Assembly: GCA_938005675.1 (NCBI GenBank)
Contig: CALKXH010000124.1
Location: forward strand, 1 to 34,064
Reading direction: 5' to 3'
DNA length: 34,064 bases
Source: an uncultured Anaerolineae bacterium
GTDB taxonomy: Bacteria > Chloroflexota > Anaerolineae > Aggregatilineales > UBA2796
The notes under the pieces are model-generated. The model was not told where the DNA came from. It saw only the letters and a list, made by a program, of their open reading frames with translations, and made no database searches. Positions 1 through 8,236 of the stretch are shown here, piece after piece. The translations under genes and the position numbers were made by a program. How positions within the stretch are numbered: position 1 is the stretch's first letter; every line of letters starts with the position of its first letter.

Positions 1-278
1 AGAAAGTCGGCGATATACGCGTCTTCTTGCCCTTCACGATAAATTCGCAACCAACCGCTCACAGCTGGGGTCTCATCGTAGATCAGCAGAATGTCGCCCC
101 TAGACACCGAACCTACGCGACTGAAGTTTGTGCCGGGACCGCTTCGCAAATTAGCCGACTCAGCGGTTACAACATACTCCACAGTCTTTGGACGGGGCGT
201 TGGCGTTCGCTCTTGAGCCGAGACGTCCTGAGGGGTCAACAGTAGAAAGATAGCTAATAGCAAGAGAAAGCGAGACAT
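1..278 (-). CDS. Secreted SH3b-domain protein, N-terminal part (cut by window edge)
   Basis: The frame starts at the ATG at 278-276 and runs off the left edge, so only about 92 residues are visible. Residues 1-21 form a signal peptide (MSRF, a run of Leu/Ile/Phe, ending VSA before QE). A short Thr/Pro linker follows, then a bacterial SH3-type domain from about residue 35, with the typical NLRSGPG motif and a GWLRI strand. SH3b domains bind cell-wall or protein ligands outside the cell. The start is supported by a perfect AGGAGG (285-290) six bases upstream. The gene lies 83 bp downstream of the GT2 gene on the same strand and has its own promoter candidate. The rest of the protein is unknown. 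Confidence 0.8.
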   Translation of the reverse strand, partial: MSRFLLLLAIFLLLTPQDVSAQERTPTPRPKTVEYVVTAESANLRSGPGTNFSRVGSVSRGDILLIYDETPAVSGWLRIYREGQEDAYIADF

Positions 279-301
279 AGTGTACCTCCTGAACACTACA
301 A

Positions 302-330
302 ATTGTAAAACTTTTATAAACGAGGTGCAA
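302..330 (-). promoter_or_regulatory. Candidate promoter of the secreted SH3b gene
   Basis: On the minus strand a TTGCAC (325-330) and a TACAAT (302-307, 5 of 6 to consensus) are separated by 17 bp in an AT-rich gap. The -35 match is weak, so initiation just upstream of the AGGAGG site is an inference. Confidence 0.4.
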
Positions 331-361
331 GAGAGAAAGCCGAGAGGCAATGATGTAGCAT

Positions 362-1318
362 TCACGGCGGCGAGTCGCTCAGCAGCGCCTCAAGCGCCGA
401 GTCGCTGATGCGCCGCCCTGCCTGAATAGCGCGTCGCTTTTTGAGGGCGCGCGGCAAGCCCAAGATGCCCGCGATCATGCCGCGCAGCTTGGCGCGCGCC
501 GCCGCGCCGCGCCAAGCCCGCAACGCCTGCCACGCGATCTGCCACTGGGCGGCTAAAATCCGCCGCCAATGCTTCCGCCACAGAGAGGCGGGATAATTCT
601 TGGCGATGACCCACAGCGCGTTGCGCCCGTCGTAGAAGCTGGCGGTCGCGCCGCCGCCCGTCGCCGAGAGCTTGTGGTAGACGACCGCTTTCGGCGCATA
701 CACACAGCGCCAATCGGCGAGGTTAGCCCGCCAAGCGAGGTCGACGTCCTCCATACTGAAGAAGAAGTCGTCGTCCAGCAGACCGATCTGATCGAGCATC
801 GCCCGCCGATAAGCAGCTGCGCCGCCACAGGCGCTGAAGACGTATTCCTCGCGCTCGTACTGCCCTTCATCGCGCTGCCACACGCCCCGATTGCCCGCTT
901 TGCCATCGATGGTGTAGAAATCGCCTGCCGTGTGGAAGACGTCGCGCCGATCAAACAAGAGCATCTTCGAGGCGACGATGCCCGCCTCAGGATGCCGTCC
1001 GAAGCACGCGGCGATCTCCTCCGCCCAGCGCGGATCGGCTTCGGTATCGTTATTTAGCAAGGCGAGGAACTCTCCGCCCGCCGCGCCCAGACCCACATTG
1101 CAGGCGCCCGTGAAGCCGCGATTCTCAGGCAGCTCGATCAGGCGGACTTCGGGAAATTCGGCGCAGATGAACGCCTGCGAGCCATCGCTGCTGGCGTTAT
1201 CCACCACGATGATCTCTAGATCGGGGTAGGTCTGCGCGCGCAAGGCGGCGAGGCAGGTCGGCAAGTGCGCCACGCCGTTCCAATTCGGGATGATCACGGA
1301 TAAGCGCGAGGCGCTCAT
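362..1318 (-). CDS. Family 2 glycosyltransferase, rhamnosyltransferase (WbbL)-like
   Basis: This is a 318-residue GT-A fold glycosyltransferase that probably transfers a nucleotide-activated sugar to a cell-surface glycan. Visible motifs are VIIPNWNG (8-15), VDNASSDGS (39-47) in the nucleotide-binding half, NNDTE at 89-93 as the metal-binding DXD-like site, and FFSMEDVDLAWR near 186-197 carrying the catalytic-base ED pair typical of this subfamily. The start at 1318 is preferred over an upstream in-frame ATG at 1417, because homology begins here and its ATG overlaps the stop of the preceding gene as ATGA (translational coupling). It is the third gene of the operon metallo-hydrolase, SH3b lipoprotein, GT2. 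The acceptor and sugar cannot be read from sequence. Confidence 0.88.
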   Translation of the reverse strand: MSASRLSVIIPNWNGVAHLPTCLAALRAQTYPDLEIIVVDNASSDGSQAFICAEFPEVRLIELPENRGFTGACNVGLGAAGGEFLALLNNDTEADPRWAEEIAACFGRHPEAGIVASKMLLFDRRDVFHTAGDFYTIDGKAGNRGVWQRDEGQYEREEYVFSACGGAAAYRRAMLDQIGLLDDDFFFSMEDVDLAWRANLADWRCVYAPKAVVYHKLSATGGGATASFYDGRNALWVIAKNYPASLWRKHWRRILAAQWQIAWQALRAWRGAAARAKLRGMIAGILGLPRALKKRRAIQAGRRISDSALEALLSDSPP

Positions 1319-2001
1319 GGCTGCACAACGGGCGCGTTGGCGCAATCGCCATCTGGGATGATGTATTGCGCGCTGACCCAGCCGACCAGCCCATTGGCGC
1401 GTTGCACGCGATACCACGTGCCGCTGGCGTTCCGACCCAGCACGCTCAAGCGCTCGCCGAGCGAGAGCTTGGTGATGATCCCAGTGGCGGTGCTATCGCC
1501 GCGCCGCAAGTTCAGGTTGTTGACGTTGACTTGCGCCGTGCAGACTTGCGCCGCGCGCTGCGTGGCGCCCGCCTGCGTGACCGCTTGCAAGTTGAGTGTG
1601 GCGGGCGCGCTCGCCACGCCGCGCCGATAGACGATCACCGAGAGCGTGAGCGCGCCGCTCTGCCTTGCGATGTAGGGCAAGAGGGCTTGAAATTCGCGGA
1701 TCGGGTCGGGCGAGGGCTGAATGGCGACTACGCGCTCGCCTTCGCGCAGCTCGACGCGCGTGATGCCAACGCTATCGATGGCGCGCACGCGGATGATCAC
1801 TTGCTCGCCTACGATCACCTGCGCGCCATCGGGTGGCGCCTCGATGACCACTTGCGGGCGCGATCCGTCGTCTAGGAGGGGCGCAGCAGTCGGCATGGGC
1901 GTGGGGGCAAGCTCAGGCGCGCTCAGCAAGTTGCACGCCAGCGCCGCAGCACACAGGCTCAGGCAGACGAGAAAAGGCGCGGCGTGCCTTCGCATCTTCA
2001 C
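1315..2001 (-). CDS. Probable lipoprotein with an Ig-like and an SH3b domain
   Basis: The protein has 228 residues. An N-terminal basic-hydrophobic stretch ends in ALAC at residue 23, which can serve as a (non-ideal) lipobox, followed by a Pro/Thr/Ala-rich spacer. Residues about 48-140 resemble a bacterial Ig-like beta-sandwich domain (ADG/PPDGAQV-type start, alternating strands). Residues about 152-222 are an SH3b domain with the NLNLRRGDS motif and GLVGWVS. It is likely exported and wall-associated. The GTG start (2001-1999) overlaps the TGA of the metallo-hydrolase as GTGA; an internal ATG two codons later is an alternative. Its own TGA overlaps the GT2 start. The partial gene at 1-278 is a second SH3b protein close by. 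Confidence 0.75.
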   Translation of the reverse strand: MKMRRHAAPFLVCLSLCAAALACNLLSAPELAPTPMPTAAPLLDDGSRPQVVIEAPPDGAQVIVGEQVIIRVRAIDSVGITRVELREGERVVAIQPSPDPIREFQALLPYIARQSGALTLSVIVYRRGVASAPATLNLQAVTQAGATQRAAQVCTAQVNVNNLNLRRGDSTATGIITKLSLGERLSVLGRNASGTWYRVQRANGLVGWVSAQYIIPDGDCANAPVVQP

Positions 2002-2849
2002 TTGGTCTCCACAGGCTGAGAGGCTTGCCGAATGCGCTCGAAAAGCGCCAGCAGATTATCCCGATGCAGCTGCTGAACTGTGCCGTTGAGCAAAACGCGA
2101 CTCTTGCCGCACTGCTCGATGTCCACGTTGCGCAGATAGGCGTGCGGATCGGCTTTGCTGAGCGCGATCTCGACGTGCTTGCGCAGAGCGCGCAGGTAAG
2201 TGATATCGCTGCGCAGTTTTTCCTCGATCTCGCCGCGCAGGATCACCTCGCCATGCCCTTGCACGATGTTCTCGAAGTTGTTGTGCTGCAAGCGCTCAAG
2301 GGCGCTGAGCAGCTCATTGTAATCGCCATCCACGAAGTAGGGCAGCGCCATGACCGTATCGGCGGCGAACAGCACGCGATCCTCGCGGGCGAGGCACGTG
2401 ATCGAATCGGGGCTGTGACCGGGCGTATGCCACATCAGGATAGTTTTATTGCCCAGCGTCAGGCTGAAGGTTGTGTCTTTGATGAGTAGGGTCGGGATGA
2501 CGAGGCGTACCTCGCTCAGTTCGGGCAAGGCGGCTTGGGCTTGGGCGAGGCTCGCGCGTCCGCGCTGCTCCAGCAGCTCGGCACAGCGCTGATGGGCGAT
2601 CACAGTGGCGTTCGGGAATAGGCACGTGCCGTAGGTGTGATCGGCGTGGTAGTGCGTGTTGACCACGTAGCGGACAGGACAGCCCAGTCGGTTTTCCACG
2701 AACTGCTTGATCTGGCGCGTTTCGTCGGGGTAGAGCAACGTATCGATCAGGATGGCGCCTTCGTTGGTGATGACGGCGGCAGCAGTCACTTGAGCATAGC
2801 GTTCACTGGTGAAGATGTAGATATCATCGGCTACTCGCTCGCGCTGCAT
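1998..2849 (-). CDS. Metallo-beta-lactamase-fold hydrolase
   Basis: This is a 283-residue MBL-fold metal-dependent hydrolase. The zinc ligands are visible: HYHADH at 66-71, His145 in TPGHSPDS, Asp164 in FAADTV and His199 in QGHGE. The overall length and the GHGE ending fit the soluble, quinoprotein-relay-like MBL group rather than glyoxalase II or RNase J. The substrate is unknown, and no signal peptide is seen, so it is probably cytoplasmic. It is the first gene of a three-gene operon and overlaps the lipoprotein start by 4 bp. A strong promoter candidate lies 59-88 bp upstream of its ATG. Confidence 0.85.
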   Translation of the reverse strand: MQRERVADDIYIFTSERYAQVTAAAVITNEGAILIDTLLYPDETRQIKQFVENRLGCPVRYVVNTHYHADHTYGTCLFPNATVIAHQRCAELLEQRGRASLAQAQAALPELSEVRLVIPTLLIKDTTFSLTLGNKTILMWHTPGHSPDSITCLAREDRVLFAADTVMALPYFVDGDYNELLSALERLQHNNFENIVQGHGEVILRGEIEEKLRSDITYLRALRKHVEIALSKADPHAYLRNVDIEQCGKSRVLLNGTVQQLHRDNLLALFERIRQASQPVETK

Positions 2850-2907
2850 AGGATTTTCCGCGTTCTTCTAAGCATCGCTCGATAAGATTAGAAAAATGGC
2901 GTAGGAG

Positions 2908-2937
2908 AGTATAAGATAAGCGGCTAGGCTACGTCAA
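2908..2937 (-). promoter_or_regulatory. Promoter of the metallo-hydrolase operon
   Basis: The minus strand carries TTGACG (2932-2937, 5 of 6) and TATACT (2908-2913, 5 of 6) with an 18-bp spacer, in the divergent gap before the PHP gene. This is a good sigma-70-type promoter; the start site would be near 2901. Confidence 0.6.
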
Positions 2938-2972
2938 GCGATCAGGCGGCGAGCGCGCCAAACCTAGCCACT

Positions 2973-3002
2973 TTGGGAAAGCCCTCGCCTCTGAGGTAAG
3001 AT
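2973..3002 (+). promoter_or_regulatory. Weak candidate promoter of the PHP gene
   Basis: TTGGGA (2973-2978) and TAAGAT (2997-3002) are 18 bp apart, each 4 of 6 to consensus. The predicted leader would be short but still include the GAGGA ribosome-binding site at about 3014-3018. Confidence 0.3.
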
Positions 3003-3026
3003 TGGCTCACTCTGAGGAACTGCCTA

Positions 3027-3824
3027 ATGCGCCTGTACGATTATCACGTCCACACCGATAACAGTCTTGACTGCCAGATACCGATGATCGCCATGTGTGA
3101 ACAAGCGCTTCAGCTTGGCGTGCAGGAGATTGCCTTCACCGATCATCTCAACAGCCACCCTCTCGATCTCGATCTCGGCTTTTACGATCCTGTACGCTAC
3201 TTTGAGGATATACAGTTTTGCCGCGAGCGCTTCCCGCAGCTGAAAATCTTGGCGGCGATAGAAGTGGGCGAGCCGCATCGCTGGTGGGCGCGCGTCCGCC
3301 CAATCTTAGAGGCGTATTCTTACGATGTGGTGCTTGGCAGCCTGCACTGGGTGGGTAACGAAAACGTCTTCAATGAGAATTACTTCCGAGCGCGCACGCC
3401 GCAACGAGCCTACCATGAGTACTTTGCCGAGCTGACGCGAATGATCGCACACGGCGGCTTCGACATTCTTGCCCACGTCGATTTACCCAAGCGACTGGGG
3501 CAGAGCTACTATGGCAGTTTTAATGCGCTCGCCCATGAGGCGGATTTCCGTGCTGTGTGGCAAGCCTGCTTGGATCACCGCATCACGCCGGAGATCAACA
3601 CGAAAGGCTTGCGCGTGCCTTCTGCGCAGCTGCATCCAACGCTGGAAGCCCTGCGTTGGTACGTTGAGATGGGCGGCGAAGACATCACCATCGGCAGCGA
3701 TGCCCATCACGCTCAGAGCATTGCCCAAGACTTTCAAGCTGCTCATAACTGCGCTAGAGTAGCTGGCATTCGCTACCTGTGCCGCTACGAAAAGCGGACG
3801 ATCATCGAACGGCTGCCCCTCTAA
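3027..3824 (+). CDS. PHP-domain phosphoesterase, histidinol-phosphatase (HisJ)-like
   Basis: This 265-residue protein has the polymerase-and-histidinol-phosphatase fold. Metal-binding residues are visible in order: HVH at 7-9 and Asp11, Asp39-His40 in FTDH, Glu79 in AIEVGEPH, His107 in SLHW, His150 and Asp152 in LAHVD, and the C-terminal GSDAHH. These support a trinuclear-metal phosphatase that may make histidinol from histidinol phosphate, although many PHP proteins of this size have other phosphate-ester substrates. The start has GAGGA eight bases upstream. The GT4 gene follows after 4 bp. No other his gene is present, so the biosynthetic role is inferred from family only. Confidence 0.8.
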   Translation: MRLYDYHVHTDNSLDCQIPMIAMCEQALQLGVQEIAFTDHLNSHPLDLDLGFYDPVRYFEDIQFCRERFPQLKILAAIEVGEPHRWWARVRPILEAYSYDVVLGSLHWVGNENVFNENYFRARTPQRAYHEYFAELTRMIAHGGFDILAHVDLPKRLGQSYYGSFNALAHEADFRAVWQACLDHRITPEINTKGLRVPSAQLHPTLEALRWYVEMGGEDITIGSDAHHAQSIAQDFQAAHNCARVAGIRYLCRYEKRTIIERLPL

Positions 3825-3828
3825 GGCT

Positions 3829-5475
3829 ATGACGCGCGTCTTGCTCCTCGGTTTTGCGCCGCTGCCCTTCGAGCCATATCGCCTCGCCGGTCCGAGTCTG
3901 CGCACCTGGCATTTCGTTTCCGTGCTGCGCGCAGCAGGACATCAGGTCTGTTTGATCGGCAATCGCATGGCGGGCATCTACCCCGACGACGCGCCGACGA
4001 TCCTCAGCACGGAGATGGCGAATTTCATCTATCACAACGTACATGACGTCGTCTGGCACGATCCGCGCGCCATGCGCCCGCTGATCGAAGCCTTCGCGCC
4101 GGAGTGCGCCATTGCCGTCACTACGCCCGCTGCCAGCGTCGCCGCCGCCAACGTCGGCGCGCTGCCTTTGTGGTGCGATCTGTACGGCAGCGTGATGGCA
4201 GAGGCGCAGCTCAAAGCGCTGCTCTATGCTGACGATCAGTACCTTGCGCACTTCTGGAACTTCGAGCGCTGCGCCCTTGAGCGCGGCGATAAGTTCTCCG
4301 CCGTTTCGGAGCGGCAGCAGTGGTCGGTGGTGGGCGAGCTGGGCATGTGGGGACGGCTCAATCAGTGGACGTGCGGCTATTCTTTCGTCACGACCATCCC
4401 CATCGCCGCCGAAGAGACGCCCTTCAGGGCGACGGGGCGCTATCTGCGCGGCGCGAAAGTGCCTGAGGACGCTTTCTTGATCCTCTACAGCGGCGGCTAC
4501 AACACCTGGACGGACGTAGACACCCTTTTCAAGGCGCTAGAGCGCGTCTTCAGCCTTGAGCCAAGAGCGCACTTCGCCTCTACGGGCGGCACGATCTACG
4601 GACACGACGATTTCACCTATCGGCGCTTTGAGAGCCTGATCGCCGAGTCGACTCACCGCGCGCGCTATCACTTATGCGGCTGGCTTGAGGCGCAAGACCT
4701 AATCAACCTCTATCTTGAGAGCGACGTGGCGGTCAACGTAGATCGCTTCGCCTATGAGACTCTGCTGGGCAGCCGTACGCGCATTCTGGACTGGTTGCGA
4801 GCGGGCTTGCCGTGCGTCTCCTCCGACCTGACAGAACTAGCGCAGAGCGTCGCCGCCTACGGCGCGGGCTTCACCTATCCGCAAGGAGACGCCGAAGCGC
4901 TTGCGGAGCGGCTGCTCGCCTGCGCCCAGCCTGAGCACAACGCGCACATGCGTCAGAGGGCGCGGCGGCTGTTGGCAGAGCGCTACACTTATCAAGCCAC
5001 CAGCGCCGAGTTGCTGACTTGGGCGGCGCAACCGTGCCGCGCCCCCGACGTGGGCAAGCCGACTCTGAAGCTTGTGCGTCCCTACCGCACCCTGTGGGTG
5101 GAGCTGAGCGAGATGCTGCGCGCCCGTCGTCTGAATCTAAGCCTCGCCGTCAAGCTGTGGGCGCCCCTCTCAGCCGTCTTGCGGGCGCTGGGCATGGGCA
5201 GAGCGCTGCGCGGGCTGGCGGCACGCGGTCAGCGCGCTTTGCGCTTTGACGTCTCGCCTTATCAAGTTAGATGGCAGACTCAAGCGCCGCCACAAGCCCT
5301 CCGCGCCGATGAGCCCTTCACCCTTCGCGTCATAGCGCGGAACATCGGCACGGCGCTGTGGCTGCCCGCAGAGCAGAGCCGCTTCGGCGTGAACATCGCC
5401 TGCCGCTGGCTGAAAGACGGGCAAGCCTCCGCTTGGGAGCGCCTGCCCTTGCCGCAAACGGTCTCGCCCGCCTAG
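3829..5475 (+). CDS. GT4-type glycosyltransferase with C-terminal beta-sandwich domain cut by a TAG
   Basis: The open frame encodes 548 residues. Residues 1-180 form an N-terminal Rossmann domain that fits a GT-B acceptor domain. Residues about 210-385 are the nucleotide-sugar-binding half (YSGGYNTWTD, HLCGWL, NVDRFAYE, LDWLRAGLPCVSSDL). A linker of basic helices leads into a beta-sandwich domain from about residue 480 of the type appended to surface-polysaccharide glycosyltransferases. That domain stops abruptly at TAG 5473-5475, while the same frame continues with a convincing end of the domain to 5616. The gene follows the PHP gene by 4 bp. Either the enzyme lacks its last two or three strands, or the TAG is a recent nonsense mutation, a base error, or is read through. 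The catalytic GT-B part is intact. Confidence 0.75.
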   Translation: MTRVLLLGFAPLPFEPYRLAGPSLRTWHFVSVLRAAGHQVCLIGNRMAGIYPDDAPTILSTEMANFIYHNVHDVVWHDPRAMRPLIEAFAPECAIAVTTPAASVAAANVGALPLWCDLYGSVMAEAQLKALLYADDQYLAHFWNFERCALERGDKFSAVSERQQWSVVGELGMWGRLNQWTCGYSFVTTIPIAAEETPFRATGRYLRGAKVPEDAFLILYSGGYNTWTDVDTLFKALERVFSLEPRAHFASTGGTIYGHDDFTYRRFESLIAESTHRARYHLCGWLEAQDLINLYLESDVAVNVDRFAYETLLGSRTRILDWLRAGLPCVSSDLTELAQSVAAYGAGFTYPQGDAEALAERLLACAQPEHNAHMRQRARRLLAERYTYQATSAELLTWAAQPCRAPDVGKPTLKLVRPYRTLWVELSEMLRARRLNLSLAVKLWAPLSAVLRALGMGRALRGLAARGQRALRFDVSPYQVRWQTQAPPQALRADEPFTLRVIARNIGTALWLPAEQSRFGVNIACRWLKDGQASAWERLPLPQTVSPA

Positions 5476-5616
5476 AGCGTCGCGCTCAACCTGAGCTTTC
5501 GAGCGCCATCTGAAGCGGGCGAGTACCTGTTAGAGCTAGACCTCGTGCGTGAGGGCGTGACGTGGTTCTCTCAGAGCGGCGGCGAGGCGCTGCGCTTGCC
5601 CATCCGCGTGACCTAG
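5476..5616 (+). pseudogene. In-frame continuation of the GT4 beta-sandwich domain beyond a TAG
   Basis: After the TAG at 5473-5475 the frame stays open for 46 codons to a TAG at 5614-5616. The translation has alternating strands and ends with GEYLLELDLV, REGVTWFSQSGG and LPIRVT, which match the usual end of this domain (a Gly-Glu-Tyr-Leu strand, then Glu-Gly-Val-x-Trp-Phe). The preceding residues PA are where a Pro-Gly-Glu/Gln turn is expected, so a single change from GAG or CAG to TAG would explain the interruption. The final TAG overlaps the malG-like stop on the other strand as CTAG. Confidence 0.7.
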
Positions 5617-6545
5617 CCCTTCACAGCGCCGGCGGTCGTGCCGCTGGCGATTTGATCCTGCAATACGAGGTAGACGATCAGGGTCGGCAACATGCCGATC
5701 ACGGCGCCTGCTGCGAACAAGCCCCATTGGTTAGCGAAGTTGCTGCTGACGAAATTGACGTACAAGCCCACCATCAGCGTCCACGTCTCTTTATCGCGCA
5801 GCAGCACGCGCGCCAACACGAACTCGTTGAAGATGCCCACGAAGGATAGCACGCCGATCACGATCAGGATCGGGCGCGCCGCCGGCAAGATGATGCGGAT
5901 GTACGTCTGCACGATGGTGGCGCCATCGACGAGCGCCGCCTCATCCAGCTCGCGCGGGATGGCATCGAAGAAGCCTTTCATCAGCCAGATGTTAGTGCCC
6001 ATCGCGCCGCCGATGTAGACCAAGATCAAGCCGCCCGGCGTGTTGAAGCCGATGAAGGGCAAATACACGCCCAACTGCTGCAGCATCAAGAAGATCGAGA
6101 CCATCGCCAACAGGTTCGGGAAGACCTGCACCAAGAGCATGAACAGCAGCAGGTTACGCCGACCCTTGAAGTTGAAGCGCGAGAAGGCGTACGCCGCCGG
6201 CGCCGTGATCGAGACGATGCCAATCGCCGTCACGGAGGCGACCAGCGTCGAGTTCAGCAGCCAGCGGAAGAACGGGTAGCGATCTGGGTTGCCCAGCAGG
6301 TCGGTGTAGTTCTTGAGCAGCAGCGCGGGGTCAGAGACGTTGGGGATCAAGCGCTGACTCGCCATGCTCTGCAGCGGATTGAGTGAGGCGCTGACGATCC
6401 ACAAGACTGGGAAGATCGCAAAGATGATCAAAATGGTCAGGATGACGTAACGCACGGCGTTTTGCAGCTGACGGCGCTGTTTGAAGGTCAAGCCGCCTTG
6501 CTGAACGCGCGATACTTGCCCAATCGGTTGCGAGATGCTAGACAT
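5613..6545 (-). CDS. malG: MalG-type sugar ABC transporter permease
   Basis: This is a 310-residue inner-membrane permease of the carbohydrate uptake (CUT1) family. A cytoplasmic N-terminus of about 30 residues is followed by six predicted membrane helices (for example the segment starting AVRYVILTILIIFAIFPVLWI). The EAA loop that docks on the ATPase reads EAALVDGATIVQTYIRIILP, with the invariant Gly. Its ATG overlaps the end of malF by 8 bp. It should form the channel with MalF and receive sugar from the binding protein encoded upstream. No ATPase gene lies in the window, so a shared MsmK/MalK-type ATPase must be encoded elsewhere. Maltose/maltodextrin specificity is a family-level guess. 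Confidence 0.88.
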   Translation of the reverse strand: MSSISQPIGQVSRVQQGGLTFKQRRQLQNAVRYVILTILIIFAIFPVLWIVSASLNPLQSMASQRLIPNVSDPALLLKNYTDLLGNPDRYPFFRWLLNSTLVASVTAIGIVSITAPAAYAFSRFNFKGRRNLLLFMLLVQVFPNLLAMVSIFLMLQQLGVYLPFIGFNTPGGLILVYIGGAMGTNIWLMKGFFDAIPRELDEAALVDGATIVQTYIRIILPAARPILIVIGVLSFVGIFNEFVLARVLLRDKETWTLMVGLYVNFVSSNFANQWGLFAAGAVIGMLPTLIVYLVLQDQIASGTTAGAVKG

Positions 6546-8154
6546 TTCGAGAGACCTCCTCCCAACGCCGCGTCAAGCCCATTTGCATGATGGTGACCGT
6601 GCCGACGATGATGAAAATGATGATCGAGATGGCAGAGGCAAAGCCGAAATCGGCGCCGCCCTGCCCTGAGAAGGCGATGCGATAGGTGTAGCTGATCAAA
6701 ATGTCCGTTTGCCCGGCTGGGATGGGCGAATCAGCGATGACAGGGTTGCCGTCGTTGAAGGCAGCGATCAGCGTGTAGTTGTTGAAATTGAAGGTGAACG
6801 AGCTGATCAGCAGCGGACCGATGGAGACGAGCAAGAGCGGCAAGGTGATGAAGCGGAACGCTTGAAAACGGTTAGCGCCGTCCACTTGAGCAGCCTCGTA
6901 CAGATCAGCGGGGATGGCTGCCAGAGCGCCGCTGCAGACCAGCATGAAATACGGGTAGCCCAGCCACAAGTTCACGATCAGAATGGCGATGCGCGTCAGC
7001 GTGCCATCGGCGAAGACGTTCGGCAAGCCGGGGATGATCTGGCTGAAGACGCCGAACTGCGGCTGAAACATGCCGCGCCACGTCACAACTGAGATCAGGG
7101 CGGGGATGGCATACGGCACGATCAGCATGGTGCGGAAAAAGCGCCGCCCGAAGAACTTGCCTTGCATCAGCAGCGCCACCAGCAAGCCGAGCGCGAAAGT
7201 GCTCGCCACTGAGGAGAACGCGAAGACGACCGTCCACGTGAAAATGCTCAGCAGCGGTCCGCGCAGGGCGGGACTGTTGAAGAATCGGTCGAAGTTGGTG
7301 AAGCCGATGACCGTCCGATAGCCGACGCCGGCGGGGAAACCCTCGATCTTCATCACGAAATCGCTGGCGCGCGCTTCGGGGTTTTGGGCGCGGGCGGCTT
7401 CGAAGGCGGCGCGGTCTACGAAGAAGCCGATCTCATCATCTGCCGTGAAGACCGCGCCCGTCTGCCTGTCGGTGATGCTATCCGTCGCCCGATCATAGCT
7501 GAAGCGCTGTTCCAGCACTGCCACAAAATCGCGAGTGACGCTCAGGCGGTTATCCTCAGGTCCAAATTGCTGAGTGGCGGCTGCGGTCAGCAGGCGAGTG
7601 CGCTCTGCGCGGGTGGCGCGCCGAAAGCCTTGAAAAGTCTCCGGGATATCGCCGCTGACGGGCTGCAGCTCGCCCTGCCCGACCACGAAAAAGGCGCTGC
7701 CGTCGGGCGCGGTCAGCCAGAGGGCGTACTCGCCCGCCTCGTTGATGAACGCCTCCCAGCGATAGCGCACGCCCGTCTCTGGCACAAAGGTGCGGCTCTC
7801 CAGCAGGCGCACCACTTGTGTCTTGGTCAGCAGGTGACCGTCGCCGTAGTTGGTGAAGGCGACGTAGACGGTGTAGACAATCGGGTAGATCACGCCGAGC
7901 GCTAGGAGCGCAAAAGCGGGCGACATCCAGCGCAGCGGCTTGAGTTCTGGGCGCAGATTGATGATGTTGACAAAGAGGGTGATCAAGCCGATGGCAACGG
8001 CGAGTTCCCAAATTCCGTCGTTGATGAGCGAGAAGATCAGCCAAAGAGCGAAAGCATCCACCACCATCAAGCCGATGTAGCGCAGAACCAAAGTAACTAC
8101 GCCGGGGATGGCAGGCTGAACTGATGGCTGTCGCGTCAGCGTACCTGTGGTCAT
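6538..8154 (-). CDS. malF: MalF-type sugar ABC transporter permease
   Basis: The protein has 538 residues, close to the 514 of Escherichia coli MalF, with eight predicted membrane helices. Between the third and fourth helices lies a hydrophilic segment of about 170 residues (roughly 110-285) corresponding to the periplasmic P2 domain that contacts the binding protein. The EAA loop reads EAAQVDGANRFQAFRFITLP. These features make maltose/maltodextrin-type CUT1 transport more likely than other CUT1 sugars, which usually lack P2. No Shine-Dalgarno sequence lies close to the ATG; an AGGAG sits further upstream inside a small GAGAG/CTCTC hairpin. Translation may depend on the malE-malF intercistronic structure. 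Confidence 0.88.
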   Translation of the reverse strand: MTTGTLTRQPSVQPAIPGVVTLVLRYIGLMVVDAFALWLIFSLINDGIWELAVAIGLITLFVNIINLRPELKPLRWMSPAFALLALGVIYPIVYTVYVAFTNYGDGHLLTKTQVVRLLESRTFVPETGVRYRWEAFINEAGEYALWLTAPDGSAFFVVGQGELQPVSGDIPETFQGFRRATRAERTRLLTAAATQQFGPEDNRLSVTRDFVAVLEQRFSYDRATDSITDRQTGAVFTADDEIGFFVDRAAFEAARAQNPEARASDFVMKIEGFPAGVGYRTVIGFTNFDRFFNSPALRGPLLSIFTWTVVFAFSSVASTFALGLLVALLMQGKFFGRRFFRTMLIVPYAIPALISVVTWRGMFQPQFGVFSQIIPGLPNVFADGTLTRIAILIVNLWLGYPYFMLVCSGALAAIPADLYEAAQVDGANRFQAFRFITLPLLLVSIGPLLISSFTFNFNNYTLIAAFNDGNPVIADSPIPAGQTDILISYTYRIAFSGQGGADFGFASAISIIIFIIVGTVTIMQMGLTRRWEEVSRNV

Positions 8155-8236
8155 AAACGCGGTTGCGGCGGGTGAGAGCCGCTCTCCTTTCAGCCAATGA
8201 AGTTAAATTACGCCTCAATCAAAATTGTGCTTACAC

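Noticed and set aside
27-245. Plus-strand 72-codon open frame at the left edge
   Set aside because: It is the reverse of the secreted SH3b gene, which has a signal peptide, SH3b motif and AGGAGG site.
1319-1417. N-terminal extension of the GT2 protein from the ATG at 1417
   Set aside because: The added 33 residues are Arg-rich, overlap the SH3b lipoprotein gene, and precede the normal GT2 start, which has an ATGA overlap with the upstream gene.
5473-5475. TAG recoded as an amino acid (pyrrolysine or altered code)
   Set aside because: Several intact genes in the window end with TAG, and no PylT-like tRNA or relevant gene is visible.
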